A model generated the notes under the pieces. The model worked only from the letters and a program-made list of their open reading frames with translations, was not told where the DNA came from and did not search any database. From Callaeas wilsoni (lineage: Eukaryota > Chordata > Aves > Passeriformes > Callaeidae), in contig VWPU01001226.1 of NCBI GenBank assembly GCA_013398955.1, positions 186,001-250,000 of the forward strand: a stretch of 64,000 nucleotides of DNA. Reading direction: 5' to 3'. How positions within the stretch are numbered: position 1 is the first letter of the stretch; every line of letters begins with the position of its first letter. The position numbers and the translations under genes were made by a program. Positions 24,901-37,900 of this stretch are shown one piece after another.

Positions 24901-27824
24901 CCCGGCTGCCCAGAACAACGGTATGTATGAAACATAGACATCACCTTGAAACAACCTACCTCATGGAGGTTCCAGCCTTACTCTAAGAAAGGTAGAAAAT
25001 CCTACCCTCCTCCATTGATGACAAAGATCAAAATCTAGTCCTGTCCTTCAGAAGTCAACCAGTGTGATACATTGAGCAGAGTGTAAAACCCAGCCCCATG
25101 CCAAAGGGAGGTTCTGGAGCTGTTCATCTGCTAGTGATGATTCTGGATATATTAGGCTGTAAAACCTCACCGAGTCATCTGGGTGCCTGTTGCTTAGTTA
25201 AGCCCATAAGCTCACTCAGGTAGTCTTCAGCTTTCTTCAACAGATAACTCTCCATTTTCATTCCTCACATGCAGCAGAATTAAAAAGTATGTGCTTTGTT
25301 TACTTTCTGGTGGGCCTCCTGCTTTGAGTTCATTTGATCATCAGACTGAATTGAGAACCAAGACAGACTTCTCAGTGCATCGTGGATTTCGTCTCCTCCC
25401 ATGCAGTGTGACATTGTAGCCCATGCAGAGGGCTGCAAAATCTGACACAGAACATTTTGCTGAAATTAGCACACCTGCTGGGCATTAACCACACAGAGTA
25501 AATTCAATAATGCTACAGGGGTATAAGACACAACAGACTTTGGTCTAGGAATCTTATTGTGCTTCTATATATGTGAAATGTATCACATTTTTCAGCTTCC
25601 AAAACCCAGTTTGAAATCTGATATCTTAATATGATACAGAGGTTTGGAGAACAGAAGGGCTGCACTCTCATCTGACCAGCCAATTCTATTTTTCCTCTTG
25701 TGGATGTTCCTGGTTTTATAAGGTAATGTATCACAATGAGAGTGTCAACTGCATCATGCTACAGCTGTGCTAAATCCTTCTTTACACAGTGATGTCCATT
25801 ATGGTGTCCTGATACTAGCAGGCTGAGTTATGAGCTGGACATGGAGTGTTGTGGAGTGCTGAAGCAGTCTGGCAGCCAGCCAGGGACATGGTTCAGCAGA
25901 GTGTGCTTGGTGGAGTGCAGCAGATGACAGCCCATTGCTGGAAATTGCAGCTCTCCCGTGCTGTGCAGTTATGATAGGGTGAAATGACTTGGCAAGTGGT
26001 GGCTGTGATTTTATGGTACAATTGAACTGCAGTATGAAGCAGGATGAAATTGCTTAACAGCTTTAGTTTGTCAGGATTTGACTTAAACTATTTTTTTTTT
26101 TCTAGTCATGATCTAGGTCAGAGTTGTGTGGTTCAGTACTCCAGGAAGGTGGCCATTTTCTTCTTGAGTTATGAGTCTAGAGGTGCCTAGGTATCTTCAG
26201 TCTACTTTTGCTTGTTTTTAGAAATAGCATGAATTTAGAGCAGATATTATCATGGAACTGTCTAGCGTATGATATTTTAGTTCAGGAGGGAGAATATTAA
26301 TGTTCACACAATTTCTGTCTGTAAGTGTCTTCAGTGGGCTTTCTGCATTTAATACTGACTTCTCCCTGGGTTATTGCTTTATGTATGGACATGTCCTAAT
26401 GAAGTAGCTAGGCTCCACTGATCATTTCATACAAACGCATCTTACTGGATCAGAGTTGGGAATTCCTTTGATGAATTCCTGGAATTGCTGTCTGGGGTTA
26501 AACAATGACAACAGGGGAAAAAAGTCTCACATGAATCTTAAGAGCTGTGAAAGAACAAGACCTTCTTATGGTTCAGAGCCTCTTGCCCTATTCTTTATTA
26601 TACTATTTTGCAATTAAAAACTATTGATCCTGCTTATACGGAAGAAGTATTTTCTCGAGTGTAGGTGAAGTTTAAGGAGATGATGTTTTGGGGGGTTTAT
26701 GGTTGACTTTTTTTTTTAGATTGTTACTCTTTATGTTTGTTTTATTAAAAAGGATTTAAAGAAAACCACTGTAATAGCCAATTATTTACATATTAGAGAA
26801 GAATTCCCTTAACTGTGGAACCTGTCTGTATCTGGTAATGCAGAAAGGAACAATAAATTAAATTTGAGAGAGCAATTGTAGAAAGAAGAAATTTTTTTTC
26901 CAAGTAGGAGAGATTTAGTTTTTTAGTCACCAAAGGCAACATTATAATTCAATATGTAGATTGTGGAGTTTTTCTGTCTAATATTCTCAATAGCACGTCT
27001 TCACTGAGTTCTTCATCAAATATCTCTTCAGTCTAATCCACAATAAAATATTTAACTAGTCTTGTCTAAAGATAGCAAAAGCATGGGCTATGCTACTAAG
27101 TTTCATATCTGAAAAGATATGAAAAGAGCATGGTATTTCATGAGAAAACCTTTAGTCTTTATCTTCTTTATTTGGGAAAGTTGCCATTAGATTTTCTCAA
27201 AACACCTGAAAATGTAGGAAAGCATAATTTATTTTTTTTTATTGTCCAAGTGTCTGGCAAATGTTCTAGATTAGGAAGACTGCCAAAATACCCACATGCT
27301 GTCATTATCTCCTCACTTTTTATCTCCTTCAGACATGAAAAAGCAATTTTCTTTCATCAGTATCCTGACTGATGTCAGTAGAATATTTAATATAACAGAG
27401 CGATGTAAAACTGTGCATCATCAAGATGCTACTCATATTTCAACTGACATCTCCACACCACATCCTAGCAATCTAATATACTCTTAGATTTAAAAAAGAT
27501 GACAGAAAATTGAATCTTCTTTAGTGTGAAGATTTAAAACACTAATTTCGCTCAGTATGAGGAGAAAGAATGAAGGAAACATAGGATGACCTTGTCCACG
27601 CTCACATGTATGACCAGTTTTATGATCCAAAGTATCAAAAGTACATAGTGGTTCCATAACAGCATAAACATTAATATTTATGTGACATCAAGAAATCACC
27701 TGTCAAATAATGCTAATATACTGCAGCTGGAAACGAATAATCATGTTTAGAGAGTCTATCCTACCATTTTCTGTTCTAACTTTCCCAGAACCCTGAAGAA
27801 AAATCAAAGTGAAGTGGTTAAAAG
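21906..27824. other. Unique non-coding sequence
   Basis: No gene is supported in nearly 6 kb. The patch at about 24540-25480 is less AT-rich than its flanks and has no long open frame. T runs occur near 23012 and 26092. Open frames here are at most about 80 codons with no recognisable product. Confidence 0.45.
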
Positions 27825-28514
27825 TCAGCTGTCAAAGTAAGACCAACTGATGTCGTCTACCTGGATTTCAGCCTTCAACATAGTCCCACATAACATCCTT
27901 ATCTCCAGATTGGAGAGACATTCATTTTGAAGGATGGACTACTCAGTGGATAAGGAATGTGCTGGATGGATGCAGCCAGAGATTTGTCGTCAATGGCTCT
28001 ATATCCAGACGGAGGTCAGAGATGAGTGGTGCCCCTCGGGGTCTTTCTTGGGAATGGTGCTCTCTAATATCTTTATCAATCACGTAGACATTGAGATGGA
28101 GTGCAACATCAGCAAGTTTGCAGATGACATGAAGCGGAGCGGTGCAGTTGACAAAACAGATGGGATGCCATCCAGAGGAACATGGACACACTTGAGAAGT
28201 GGGTCTACAAGAACCTGATGACAAGCGATGTACTCATGTCAACCCCAGACATGAGTACAGGCTGGGAGAAGACCTCATTGAGAGGAGCCCTACAGAGAAG
28301 GACTTTAGGGTTTTTGTGGATGAAGAGCTGGACAAGAAGGAGAGGAGTTGTAGCTGCTCCATCCATTGAAGAGTTCAAGGCCAGAGTGGATGAGGCCCTG
28401 AGAACCTGTTCTAGTGGGAGTCATCCCTGCCCATGATGGTGGTGGTAGCAGGGGGAGTAGGAACTAAATGATCTTTAAGGTCACTACCAACCCAAGCCTT
28501 CATATGATTCTATA
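27825..28514 (+). mobile_element. CR1 LINE, sense, internally deleted
   Basis: The left part encodes reverse transcriptase sequence: a 'DVVYLDF' motif is readable at about 27850, before the frame is lost. The right end is the CR1 3' tail: 'gaagagttcaaggccagagt', 'aactaaatgatctttaaggt', 'cactaccaacccaagccttc' and a final tatgattctata octamer-type terminus at 28501-28514. The coding part breaks off near 28345, just after 'gatgaagagctggacaag', and passes directly into the 3' untranslated region, so the end of ORF2 and part of the 3' region are missing. The copy is dead. Its terminus is of the TATGATTCTAT type, unlike the copies at 564 and 34412. Confidence 0.93.
27850..28345 (+). pseudogene. CR1 reverse transcriptase remnant
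   Basis: This is the C-terminal half of the CR1 ORF2 reverse transcriptase. After a 5' frame loss near 27870-27890, an ATG-started frame at 27934-28218 carries 'NIFIN' and then 'ISKFADD' (FADD at 28117-28128, the catalytic YADD/FADD motif of LINE reverse transcriptases), followed by 'SGAVDK'. A few bases appear to be missing near 28155-28162. The matching continuation, 'LEKWVYKNLM', is then read in a different frame (28182-28436). At least two frame disruptions plus a truncation mean no active enzyme. It is a mobile-element relic, not a host gene. Confidence 0.88.
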
Positions 28515-29037
28515 AAAAGTCAGCATTAAAGGTTCCACGAGAAAATAAAAAAAGAACTTTTTCCTTTTTACAGCAGTTATCTTCCAGATCTTATCACACA
28601 AGACCTTGACCACACAAAATAAAATGTATATATGTTTTCTAAAACTTCCATCTGTATCACTTGCTTAAAGTGTTTTCTTATTAATAGCTATCATTTACTT
28701 TTCTGAGTACTTAACTGTATTAAATGGGATGAAATTTAAAGTTACTTTTTAACTTTTTCCCATTAAAGATAATGTTTGTTGTTAACTATTTGATTTGTAT
28801 TTATCTTGTAGTCAATCAAGACATGCAGTTTTAACTTTCTTCCACTTAGATGTGTGTTGGTTTCTAGTTTTATGAATTTACTGAATACTGTGATATGCTA
28901 ACATTTTCCTTTGTCTTATAGTCCCATTTCATAATATTGTACTATTACAGGAACCACCTCCTATGCCACAATTTCTGTGCACTTTTGTGTTACAGCTGCT
29001 CTGAATTTAGTTGGTAAATTTTAGACTTAAAAAAATT
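28515..29037. other. Unique non-coding sequence
   Basis: This is AT-rich spacer with no recognisable gene, repeat or regulatory motif. Confidence 0.5.
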
Positions 29038-29084
29038 ATCTATACCTATACATATATACACATATATACACACACACACACACT
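29038..29084. repeat. (TA/CA)n microsatellite
   Basis: A run of tatacctatacatatataca-type units grades into a pure CA array of about eight dinucleotides. A frame at 29011-29196 reads through it (repeated Tyr-Thr/His-Thr) and is a by-product. Confidence 0.95.
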
Positions 29085-29431
29085 CTTTAATTTTAGTAAT
29101 TCTTTCTACATTTTGTATTGTCCAAGACAGTCAAGAGTCCACAAGTTCTTGCTACCAGTACAGTGGTATCATTCAAAAGCTCATGGAGAATACTGAGCCT
29201 CTATTCTGGACATGACACTACAGTCCAAACAGTAATGAAACTGGACTTATAGCTATAATTTCAGCAATTGCAACACAGCACAGCTTTTGCTTCTTTAAAG
29301 TTTGCTTGCTAGATCAAAAAAAGTTTGGACTATAACTGCAGAAGACCTTGAATTTTCCAGGGTTTTGGAGAGTTCATTCTACAGCTGTAACGTGGAAACC
29401 AAATACACCACTAAGTATTATTCTTACACAA
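29085..29431. other. Unique non-coding sequence
   Basis: I see nothing identifiable between the microsatellite and the next CR1 fragment. Confidence 0.5.
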
Positions 29432-29532
29432 AATCATAGAATCATAGAACATTAAGCTTTGGAAGGGACCTTAAACATCACCTTGTCCCAACCCTTCTGC
29501 CACGGTCAGGGACTGTTCCCACTAGACCCGAT
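29432..29532 (-). mobile_element. CR1 LINE 3' end, antisense, short
   Basis: It starts with aatcatagaatcatagaac, the reversed CR1 terminal octamers, followed by 'ttggaagggaccttaaacat', 'caccttgtcccaaccc', 'gccacggtcagggac' and 'cactagaccc' in the avian CR1 order. It stops abruptly at about 29532, giving a 5'-truncated insert of about 100 bases. The octamer type matches the copy at 27825-28514, which lies about 0.9 kb away in opposite orientation. Confidence 0.93.
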
Positions 29533-32500
29533 GAATACATAATGTATAAATAACTATATACATATAATATATACTCCCATATACAAATAGATTAGCCAAA
29601 TTACTGGCTGGTCAGCCAGAATATGTAAGATGTGCCATTTTTAGACATGAGTGCCTATTTATGGTTATCAGAAAAAATAATAATGTCAGACTAACAGTAC
29701 AAAGACATAAAAAATAACATGGAACAGTTTTTTCAATATACACTGCTATCCTGGTAGTAATGGTCTGTAGATTTTTTTTTTTCCTTTTTAAATGAAAACA
29801 TGATATTTTAAATCAGAGTATCCACAGCTTCTGTCTTACAATACCTGCAATCAGTGGGGAGTTCTGAGTTTACTGTATTGCAGAAAGTATCCTGTAATAT
29901 ACTGTTGCTTAACTAAAAGAGTAAACTAAAAGCTCTAGTAACTTTTGTTGTTGACAGGAAACAAAAAAAATGCAGTATGTGTGGCTTATGAATTGGCTGA
30001 TATTTAATGTAAAAATACGTAGGCATCATAAACAACCTTTTCTTAATTTTAATTGGCTTTATTCTATTTGAAATTGTGCACACAGTTCCTATTAAAATAC
30101 ATGGCACAGGATGAAACCAAATGTTGTCACAAAAATAATGCAGTATTTTATGATTTAATTCATGTATCACACTATATCACCTCATTCATAGATCAGTAAA
30201 AGAACTGTTTGATAACGGGAAAGATTTTTCTGGATAGGAACCTATTACAGAAACAGAGTCTTTTTGAATTTGTATTTTTTGACTTCACAAAGCTAGGAAG
30301 TATCAAATGTTTTGTCTTAATGCTTAATGACTTTAATAAAGCATTTTTGGTATTAGTCCACTAAAGCGCTTTCCAGTATTTATCTTATTTTTATTCCTGA
30401 GCAAAGGTTGAGGAGTTTATCTAAAAAAAACCCTCTTTATTTTAAATTTTTGTTCCTCCTGAAACTAAAGGATAATGATAGCCTCAATATTAGGTTTAGT
30501 GCACAGAGAAAGAAACAGAGCTTGAGACTAGTAGATTAACATACTCTTTATTCAATTTTACATAATTGCCTTAGGAAGGACTTGAAACTTAATAAATCAG
30601 TTTCAAGAATAAAGCAGAACCCTTTATTGTTGTGCCACAAAGCTTCTTAAGGATATATTGATGTATTTCTACTGTCTACATGCAAAAAATGTAAACTGAA
30701 ATGGTGATTATAATAGTAGAGAAACACTTTTTCTTGAATATTCAAATAGATAGTTTTAACCAGGAATCTGTCGACATCTATTTCCAATCATCTCATGGAA
30801 ACCTAACTGTGACAGATGGCATCCAGCCTGCCTGATGTGAATTTTACCTGCTGTATATTCACTGATGATTTAAATCTCTGATACCTACCTCTATGTGCTT
30901 CTACATACATTCCTTAGCCTATCTATCCTTACCTTGAATTATACTGCACGTAAGAAACCTACTCTTCTGGCATGATAATGATGGTATAGTACAAATATTT
31001 TATACTAGGACATTTTACTTACTCTTTTTTCCCCCTTCATTTAATTTCTAGGCAGAATCTATGACCTCTCTGGACATTTCAGTTCTTCTAGGTGAACACC
31101 TCTCATCTCTCTGGACCCTCTCAGTACAATCCTTGGCACAGTTACAGCATTCAGTTCATTTCTTTTTGACCTATTCCATTTTCCCACTTTCTCATTTTCT
31201 TGATGGAATTTGAATTCCTTTTCTTTCATTTTTGGATAGACTATTTTCATTTGCCTCTCACTTGATATTCTGCTACAGCAACTAAGTCTTTCCTTTCTCC
31301 ATCTACACATTCTCCTACTCATTACCATGTCGTCGGTGTTCAGCATTCCTCCCTCACCTCACACACGTGGAGGTGTTATCTCTTATTCGCCTCCTTTGAT
31401 TGCAACAGCCATGAAAGTGCTAGAGCAGGAAGGATGCCAGCATTTTAACTACTGTGTTGTCTAAACCTGAGCAGATGGTCTTCTAATCTCCTAGGAAGGG
31501 GAGACTCAAATGTGTGATAGTTAAATTCTTTGAGGTGAATTTGTAGAAAAATGGAGGGTTCTGAAATATATGGTGCACTAAGGGCAATGTTTTGAGAGGA
31601 AGCTGAGAGACACTTTTACTTTTATTCCTCCCTTTCTTTGGAGCTTCACTCTAAAATTTAGCTGTTGCAAAGGTGAGGCTTTGGCCATTTTAATTTTACA
31701 TAAACCTGATTATTGTATGTCCAGGATGAATAGCACTTCATCCTTCCTACTTGAAATCACAGAAGATTTCCTCAGTGAATAGTGTCCATCTCCCAGTGTC
31801 ACTGGTGCATAACCTCTCTCCTGGGGTTTCTCTCATCAACTGCTTTTGACATAACATGGTTGTATAATCTTGCCTCAAACGTCTGAGAAAAATGCTAAGT
31901 TGTGAGAAAGGGCTGTGAAAAAGTACTAAGCTAGAAAAGAAGGGTAAAATGACAGGCAGAGGTAAGTTTGTTGAGATGGGAATAGTTGGCATCTATGATT
32001 CCAGGACAAAAACACTGACATGAGAAGGCATAAAGATGGTGTATCAGCAGCACTGAGGACTAGCAATGGAGGCTGTCTGGCCAGCAGAGACTTGCTGCAT
32101 GATTTACAGGGGATTGTAAGCATATTAATACTTATTCTCCTTTCTTTTTTTCCTTTTTTTGGGGGGGGTCCACATTTTCTGTTGTGCGTAATAGCCAAAA
32201 ATAACTGTTTTATACTCTTCCAATGTGTACATCCTTCCTGCTGTGTCTTTGTTCATGGTAAAAGTTGTCCAAACAGTGACACTGAGAAGGCAAGTTACAG
32301 ACATCAGCTGAGCAAAGGCATCAGCCCATCAGTCAATGCAAAATGTCAGGTGATGATTAACCAAGAAGATTTACATAATAGCTACTGAGTAGGAAGCTTC
32401 TCCCTAGAAATAAACATCACTGAGAAAAATTTGGGGCATAAAAATTCTAAACATATGTAAATGTAGAGCTGAACACTTCACTATCATTCTTTTCTCAGTG

Positions 32501-34411
32501 ATCACTAGACCACTATGCCACTAGTAAAGAAAAGAGAACGTTGCATTAAGGAAGCAAAGAAAAAAAAAATTTACTTTGTTGATTCCATTAAACGACTGAT
32601 ATGGGCTCTCCTTGCCCCAGTCTATCAAAAAATACTGATGCAATATAAAAAGGAAAAAATATTTTTCCATTGCTAGCATTTTGTACCTTAATTATAAGAC
32701 TCTTCATTCCGAAATTTCTAGGCAGACATCTTTCCCTCCTATATTTGATACCACATCATCCTTGATGATTCAGGTAGCCACTTTTATCCATAAGTCCACA
32801 AATGAAGTCCTCTCTGTTAGCAGCAAGGACAGAACTCTGTTTCATTCAAATTTTAAAAGTCAGATGGCCACATAGATCTATGAACTACTAAGTATTTGAT
32901 CAATCCTTATTCAAATATATTCCAAATAATGAAGATATGTGCAAGGCAGTATTGCACAATGACTAAGACAGATTTCTGTAGGATACACTCATTTTAGCAC
33001 TTTATAGTAGTTCCTGCCCGTACATTCCTGAATAGATCTGAAATAATTAAACTGGTATTAAATCACATTCTGACTTTTACTCTTCTTTTTATCATTTAGG
33101 GATGCTCTATTTTGGGGTAGCCAGATGTGACAAAACCTTTTGCATTTTAGAAGAAAAATGTACCCAAACGAACATATGTGACTAAAAAATGAAAAAAAAC
33201 CACAAAAAGCAAATGTGCAGGCCCTCTTTGAATCCCAAATCAATATCTACAAAGGCTGGAAAATAACCAATTAAGACTGAATGCAACTTTTATTCCTTTT
33301 ATCAAATAGTATATCCCATGTTGTTTCTTGAAATTTAAAATTTTACCATGAAAAAATACTGCATATTCTATTTCCACTTGCTATTTAATATATATGTCAT
33401 GATTTGCCTCTAGAAGGAGAATATATCCATAAATGGCAAATCATTTTTGTAACTGTCTGATGGAATTCACATGATTTTAAGTTGTTCTCTGTATTTGTGA
33501 CCTAGGTTTGTTGAGATACTTTGAATATTTTAGAACTTATTATATCACAGTATAGTTTTTAAATATGAAATTTAGATGGCTTCATGCAGAAATATATGTT
33601 TCTGGTACAATGATAATAGTCCGTTTTCTAACATTCTAGCATTTTTTAACAAAATTTGAGGCCAAAATACTGGTCAACAGTTTTCATGCTGCATGTTTGT
33701 TTCATAATGACTGTTATAGAAAGAACAAGAGGGAAGGAACATGCAACGAAGAATAAGAGGGAGAGATTGTTTGAGAGGTCTTTTTGTAAGCAGTGTTGAC
33801 GAGAGAGGGGAACTCAAGCAGTTCCTTGGGATGTAAGGTGGAGAGCAGATATGTGGAAAGGTGACAATGGGTGCAGCATCTGATTGCTTGCGTCAAGAGG
33901 AATAGCTCGAGAGGGAAAACACACAGCTGGTGTGAGCAGCTGAAGCAGCCCGGGACAGGATCATAAAGGAGGAGCAGTGGTTGTAGGGCTTTCAGCATAA
34001 GGGAATAGATACAGCAGAGATCCATACTGAGGTAGGATTCCTCTTTTGGCATTCTTAAGAGAAACAAGAAATCCTAATGACATATTTCCCATGTTCTTGA
34101 ACACCTTCAAAACCTCCTGAATAAATGATGTGTGTGCCAGTGTTATTCCACATCATAGGATTTTTATAAACTCTACCTTACTTTTTACACTTGTGAAATC
34201 TGAGACCAAAGAAACTTATGCTTCTTTAAAGGACTGTTATTCTCTTCTGTAAGTCAAATACACGAGGCTTATGTAACAACATAATTAAGCTTGAACTTAC
34301 TGCTTTAGCTCTGATTCTTTCTGTGTTTATTTGTGTGGTCTATTTTGTTTTCCAGTCACTGGGGTACTGGATATCTTCATAATCTTTCAGATTCCTATCA
34401 TCACAGCATTC
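29533..34411. other. Unique non-coding, with skewed tracts
   Basis: No gene is supported. A pyrimidine-rich patch at about 31060-31340 and a purine-rich patch at about 33715-34060 create long minus-strand frames (31059-31346 and 33714-34067) by composition. The second opens with TTG. An ATG-started 122-codon plus frame at 32020-32388 crosses a T-rich run and a run of eight G (about 32161-32168), and has no known domain. Confidence 0.45.
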
Positions 34412-34936
34412 TTGTGAACCACTACTCAGCACTGGCAGGGCCACACCAGTTGCTGTTTCCACTTCTGAGCTCCCCAAGACAGGAGACATGCGGAGCTACT
34501 AAGGAAAGTCCTCCAAAGGGCCACAAGGATGCCTGCAGCACCTCCCATATGAGGAAAGGCTGAGGGACCTGGAGCTGCTTAGCCTGGAGGAAAGAAGTCT
34601 TGGTGAGGGTCTCGTAAATACGTGCAAATATCCGAGTAAAGGAAGGAAAGAAGATGGAGCCCAGCTCTTTCCAGTGGTGCCCAGTGACAGGACAAAAGGC
34701 AATGGGCATAAACTAAAACACAGGACGCTCCCTTTGAACATCAGTAAAGACTTTTATCTGTGAGGGTGAGCAAGCACCAACAGGGTTTGCCCAGAGAAAC
34801 AGTGGCGTCTTTAACCAGAGAGAAATTAGAAAGCCATCTGGATATGGTTCTGTACAACTGGCCTTTTTTTAAAAAGTGGCTTGCACCAAGTGACTTCCAG
34901 AAGTCCCTTCTGACCTCAATCATCTGTGACTCTGTG
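34412..34936 (+). mobile_element. CR1 LINE 3' region, sense
   Basis: The order of blocks is that of CR1: 'aaccactactcagcactggc', 'gagctccccaagacaggaga', 'atgaggaaaggctgagggac', 'ctggagctgcttagcctgga', 'ggtgcccagtgacaggacaa', 'aggcaatgggcataaact', 'tttgcccagagaaac' and 'aaagccatctggatatggt'. It ends with catctgtgactctgtg at 34921-34936, the CTGTGATT octamer type. It therefore spans the last part of ORF2 and the 3' untranslated region. Gaps are visible around the poly-T segment near 34865. Frames of 76-95 codons here (34333-34563, 34422-34709, 34499-34741) are repeat by-products. Confidence 0.93.
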
Positions 34937-37900
34937 TGAGAATAGTACCTCATAGTGTTTCTCATTTCTGCATTTAAAAATCTCAGTAGTAAGGATGGGA
35001 TCCAGACCACTTCAATTTACAGTCTGACCTGGAATTTCCCTTAGTAACTACAGCTTACCTATATTTGACCCTCTTCTGTTCATGTAAGAAGGCTGACATC
35101 AGAGTAAGAAGAACTTTTGACCTTAATATTTATATAATATGCTTTATATCCCCAGCTTATAGGATTTACAAAAAATTGGGGGTGGGGATGTTTTCTTTCT
35201 TTGGGATGGATTTTTGTTTGTTTGGTTTGCCTGTTTGTTTGTTTTAATTTCTTGTGCTTTACCTTTTCCATTCGGCCTCTGAATTCCCTCTCATCCCTCA
35301 TGACCCCACTGCTGTTACCCAGAGCCTCCCCAGCCCCTTGTTGCCACTTGCCACCTGGCAGACAGAAGTAGGCAGACCCCGGAGCTCTGTTTGTCTGCTG
35401 CTGAGGACAGCCCCGTGTCCCGATTTTGTCACGCATGCCATGAGCTCACTATCACTGCGTATTAGAAACTGTGGATCTGCATGTAGGCTTGTAATGAGAA
35501 ACCCCGTAACCTAAAGGTTTGCACAAAGCTGGACTAATTTTTAGAGAAACTGCACTTCAGCAGCTCTCATTGATCTCAGTGATGGCTTTTTTGTTAAAAG
35601 GTGTGTGCAACACACTTTTAAAGACAGACACACAAGAAAACATTTGAAAAGATGAGTAGCCCTAAAAAAACACAGCTAAATAACTAAAAGGAATGACAAT
35701 ATTACCAACTGATTTCAACTTCATTTTTTGAAATAAAGTTTGTGTTTCAAAGTGAAGCAGTGAGTGCATAAAACCTTAATTATCACAGACATACTACACA
35801 TAAATAAACATGTATTTACATGTATATATTTCCATCAATCTACCTTTAGCAAAGCTAGTTTCTCCAGTATTTGACACCTGCTATTTACGATTTTATGCCT
35901 TGATTAAAATGTGTATGTTCATCCAGGTATGGTATTTTGATATAATCTCTGCTACAACAATAAACACCATCTACTACAATTTACTCTAGGTTGCTTGTCA
36001 CCTTTTTGAAATAGTAGATATTTAGGGCTGACTAGCTCTGAATTGCCTGTTGAAGCAACACTAAGTATGGAGCCCACAATCTTAATTTAGGTCCCCAAGT
36101 TAGATGCCAGAAGTTAGATGGTGTGAATACCCCCCTCAGAGAACAAGCCATAAAAAGGAACAGCAGCTATGTATAGAATGCAGAGAAGACTAATATAAAT
36201 GTCCTGAACAAAAATGCTCTGTGTCTATATTTGGCAAGTGAAAGCTTGTTCCAGGGACTTGCTCACACACTGCAACTCCAGTGAGAGCTTCAAGAGAAGC
36301 TCTGCACCTCCCAGCACTGGGCCTTAATAGATTGAGCATTTCTACTGCTACTGTGCTCTACCTTGCCTGCTCTCAAGCAGAGTTATTACAAGAATAGGGA
36401 TTACACATCATTTCCCTCTACAGTACTTTGAATTATTTAATCATCGTGCTTTATTCCACAAGCTGTTCCAGCCATGCTTGTGAGGGCTTAAATCAGAAGA
36501 TTGCACTGTTACATGAGCAATCCTTGGAGGAATAAAGTGCCCTGCTGTATTCTCAGCTAGAAAAATGCCATATTCTGCTTAGAGCCATTGCACAAATGAT
36601 GGTTCCAGGTCTGACACCTGCCACATTATTCTAATATTCTCCCAAGTTTCATTATGATGTCATGTTGATCATATTGCTATTAGTAAATTTTGGAACAGCT
36701 CAATTCCTGCTGGCAGGTACAGTAAGGGAAGATCCAGCTACAACTCAGACTAGGCATATGTCATTACAACTTTCAGGAAGATAAATACAACAGAGTTTTC
36801 CTGGCCAGACAAAATTTCCCAGAATTTTTTGCTTGTATGCTACGTCGCGACATTATTATTAATGTGACAATGGATACTTCAATTATGAACATGAAACGAG
36901 ATTTTTAAAGTAAAACAATTGTAAAAGAGGATGTACACCTTTTTCTTATTCTAACAGTATCATTACAGTTCTTCTCTTTCACCATCAACATTAGTGACCA
37001 TTTTCATTTTTTAATTCTACAGCCCACACTACTATTTATAAAACAATCAAAAGAGTATTTTGATAGTAAAATTAATATATTTTTATCTTTAAAAAAATAT
37101 TTTTAATCCCAGTGTATGATTTACTCTACTTACAATGTTTTCTTTTAAAACTGAAACATTTACCCTAGGTTAATTATTGCTTTCTAATGTTCAGCAATTT
37201 CAATTGCTTAACAAACAAACCTTAGAATGTCTTTCAACATGCATTTTCAAGGCAAGAATGCAGTCTAAAAGGGAGACACAGAAACTAGAAACAAGCTTGT
37301 GATGTTAATTTAAAGCCCATTTATTTCAACATTAGTCCTAGAATTTAAGGACAGGACCCTGTTATTTGGGAACAATTGAGATTATCAATTTTAAAGTGGC
37401 TTTCAATTCAATATTTAGGGACTGTTGTGAAAGGACCTCTTTGACTAAATCACAAGCCATCTAAAAAACCATTTATTTTGGAAGATTTATCTAAAAAGAG
37501 TGAATTGGCCTGAATCCTCTTGAAAGAGAAAATAATAAATGCAATAAGGCGCAGGTCCATAAATGATGTGTGCAATTTTGGACTGAGTTAAGAAACAAAT
37601 GACTTGTAATTCTGATTAACCAGAGGAAATCAAGGAAACAACGAGATCTGTGAGGAGGATGAGCCATAGTTTCCTAGTTGTGCTGGCCAGATACACAGGA
37701 TTTTCAGCCAGCAGCAGCAGTTCACACCAGTATCAAAGGCACTGCTATTTAGTTCCGTATTTGTCATTGCTTTCTTCCAAGATATCAAGAAAATTAGTTA
37801 TTTTTCTCTCACATTTGGTATCCCCTCATGTAAAACGAGTTGACAGTTATACATATCTCTCTAATGTCAGGAAAATACATTTGTAAAATATTCTGAGGTC

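Noticed and set aside
24540..25480. Possible exon-rich or degraded retroelement patch because of higher GC
   Set aside because: I found no long open frame, no recognisable protein words and no repeat termini.
27943..28224. 93-codon minus frame
   Set aside because: It is antisense to the CR1 reverse transcriptase remnant.
32020..32388. 122-codon plus frame with an apparent membrane segment
   Set aside because: The hydrophobic stretch is encoded by a T-rich and G8 simple tract, and there is no family resemblance.
33714..34067. 117-codon minus frame rich in Leu, Ser and Cys, looking like a secreted or membrane protein
   Set aside because: It opens with TTG and lies opposite purine-rich sequence, which by itself gives Leu/Ser/Pro/Phe-rich translations.
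34422..34741. Minus frames of 80-95 codons
   Set aside because: They lie inside the sense CR1 copy and are antisense shadows of the repeat.
35080..35514. Overlapping frames on both strands in a GC-richer patch
   Set aside because: Neither shows a domain, and the two strands contradict each other.
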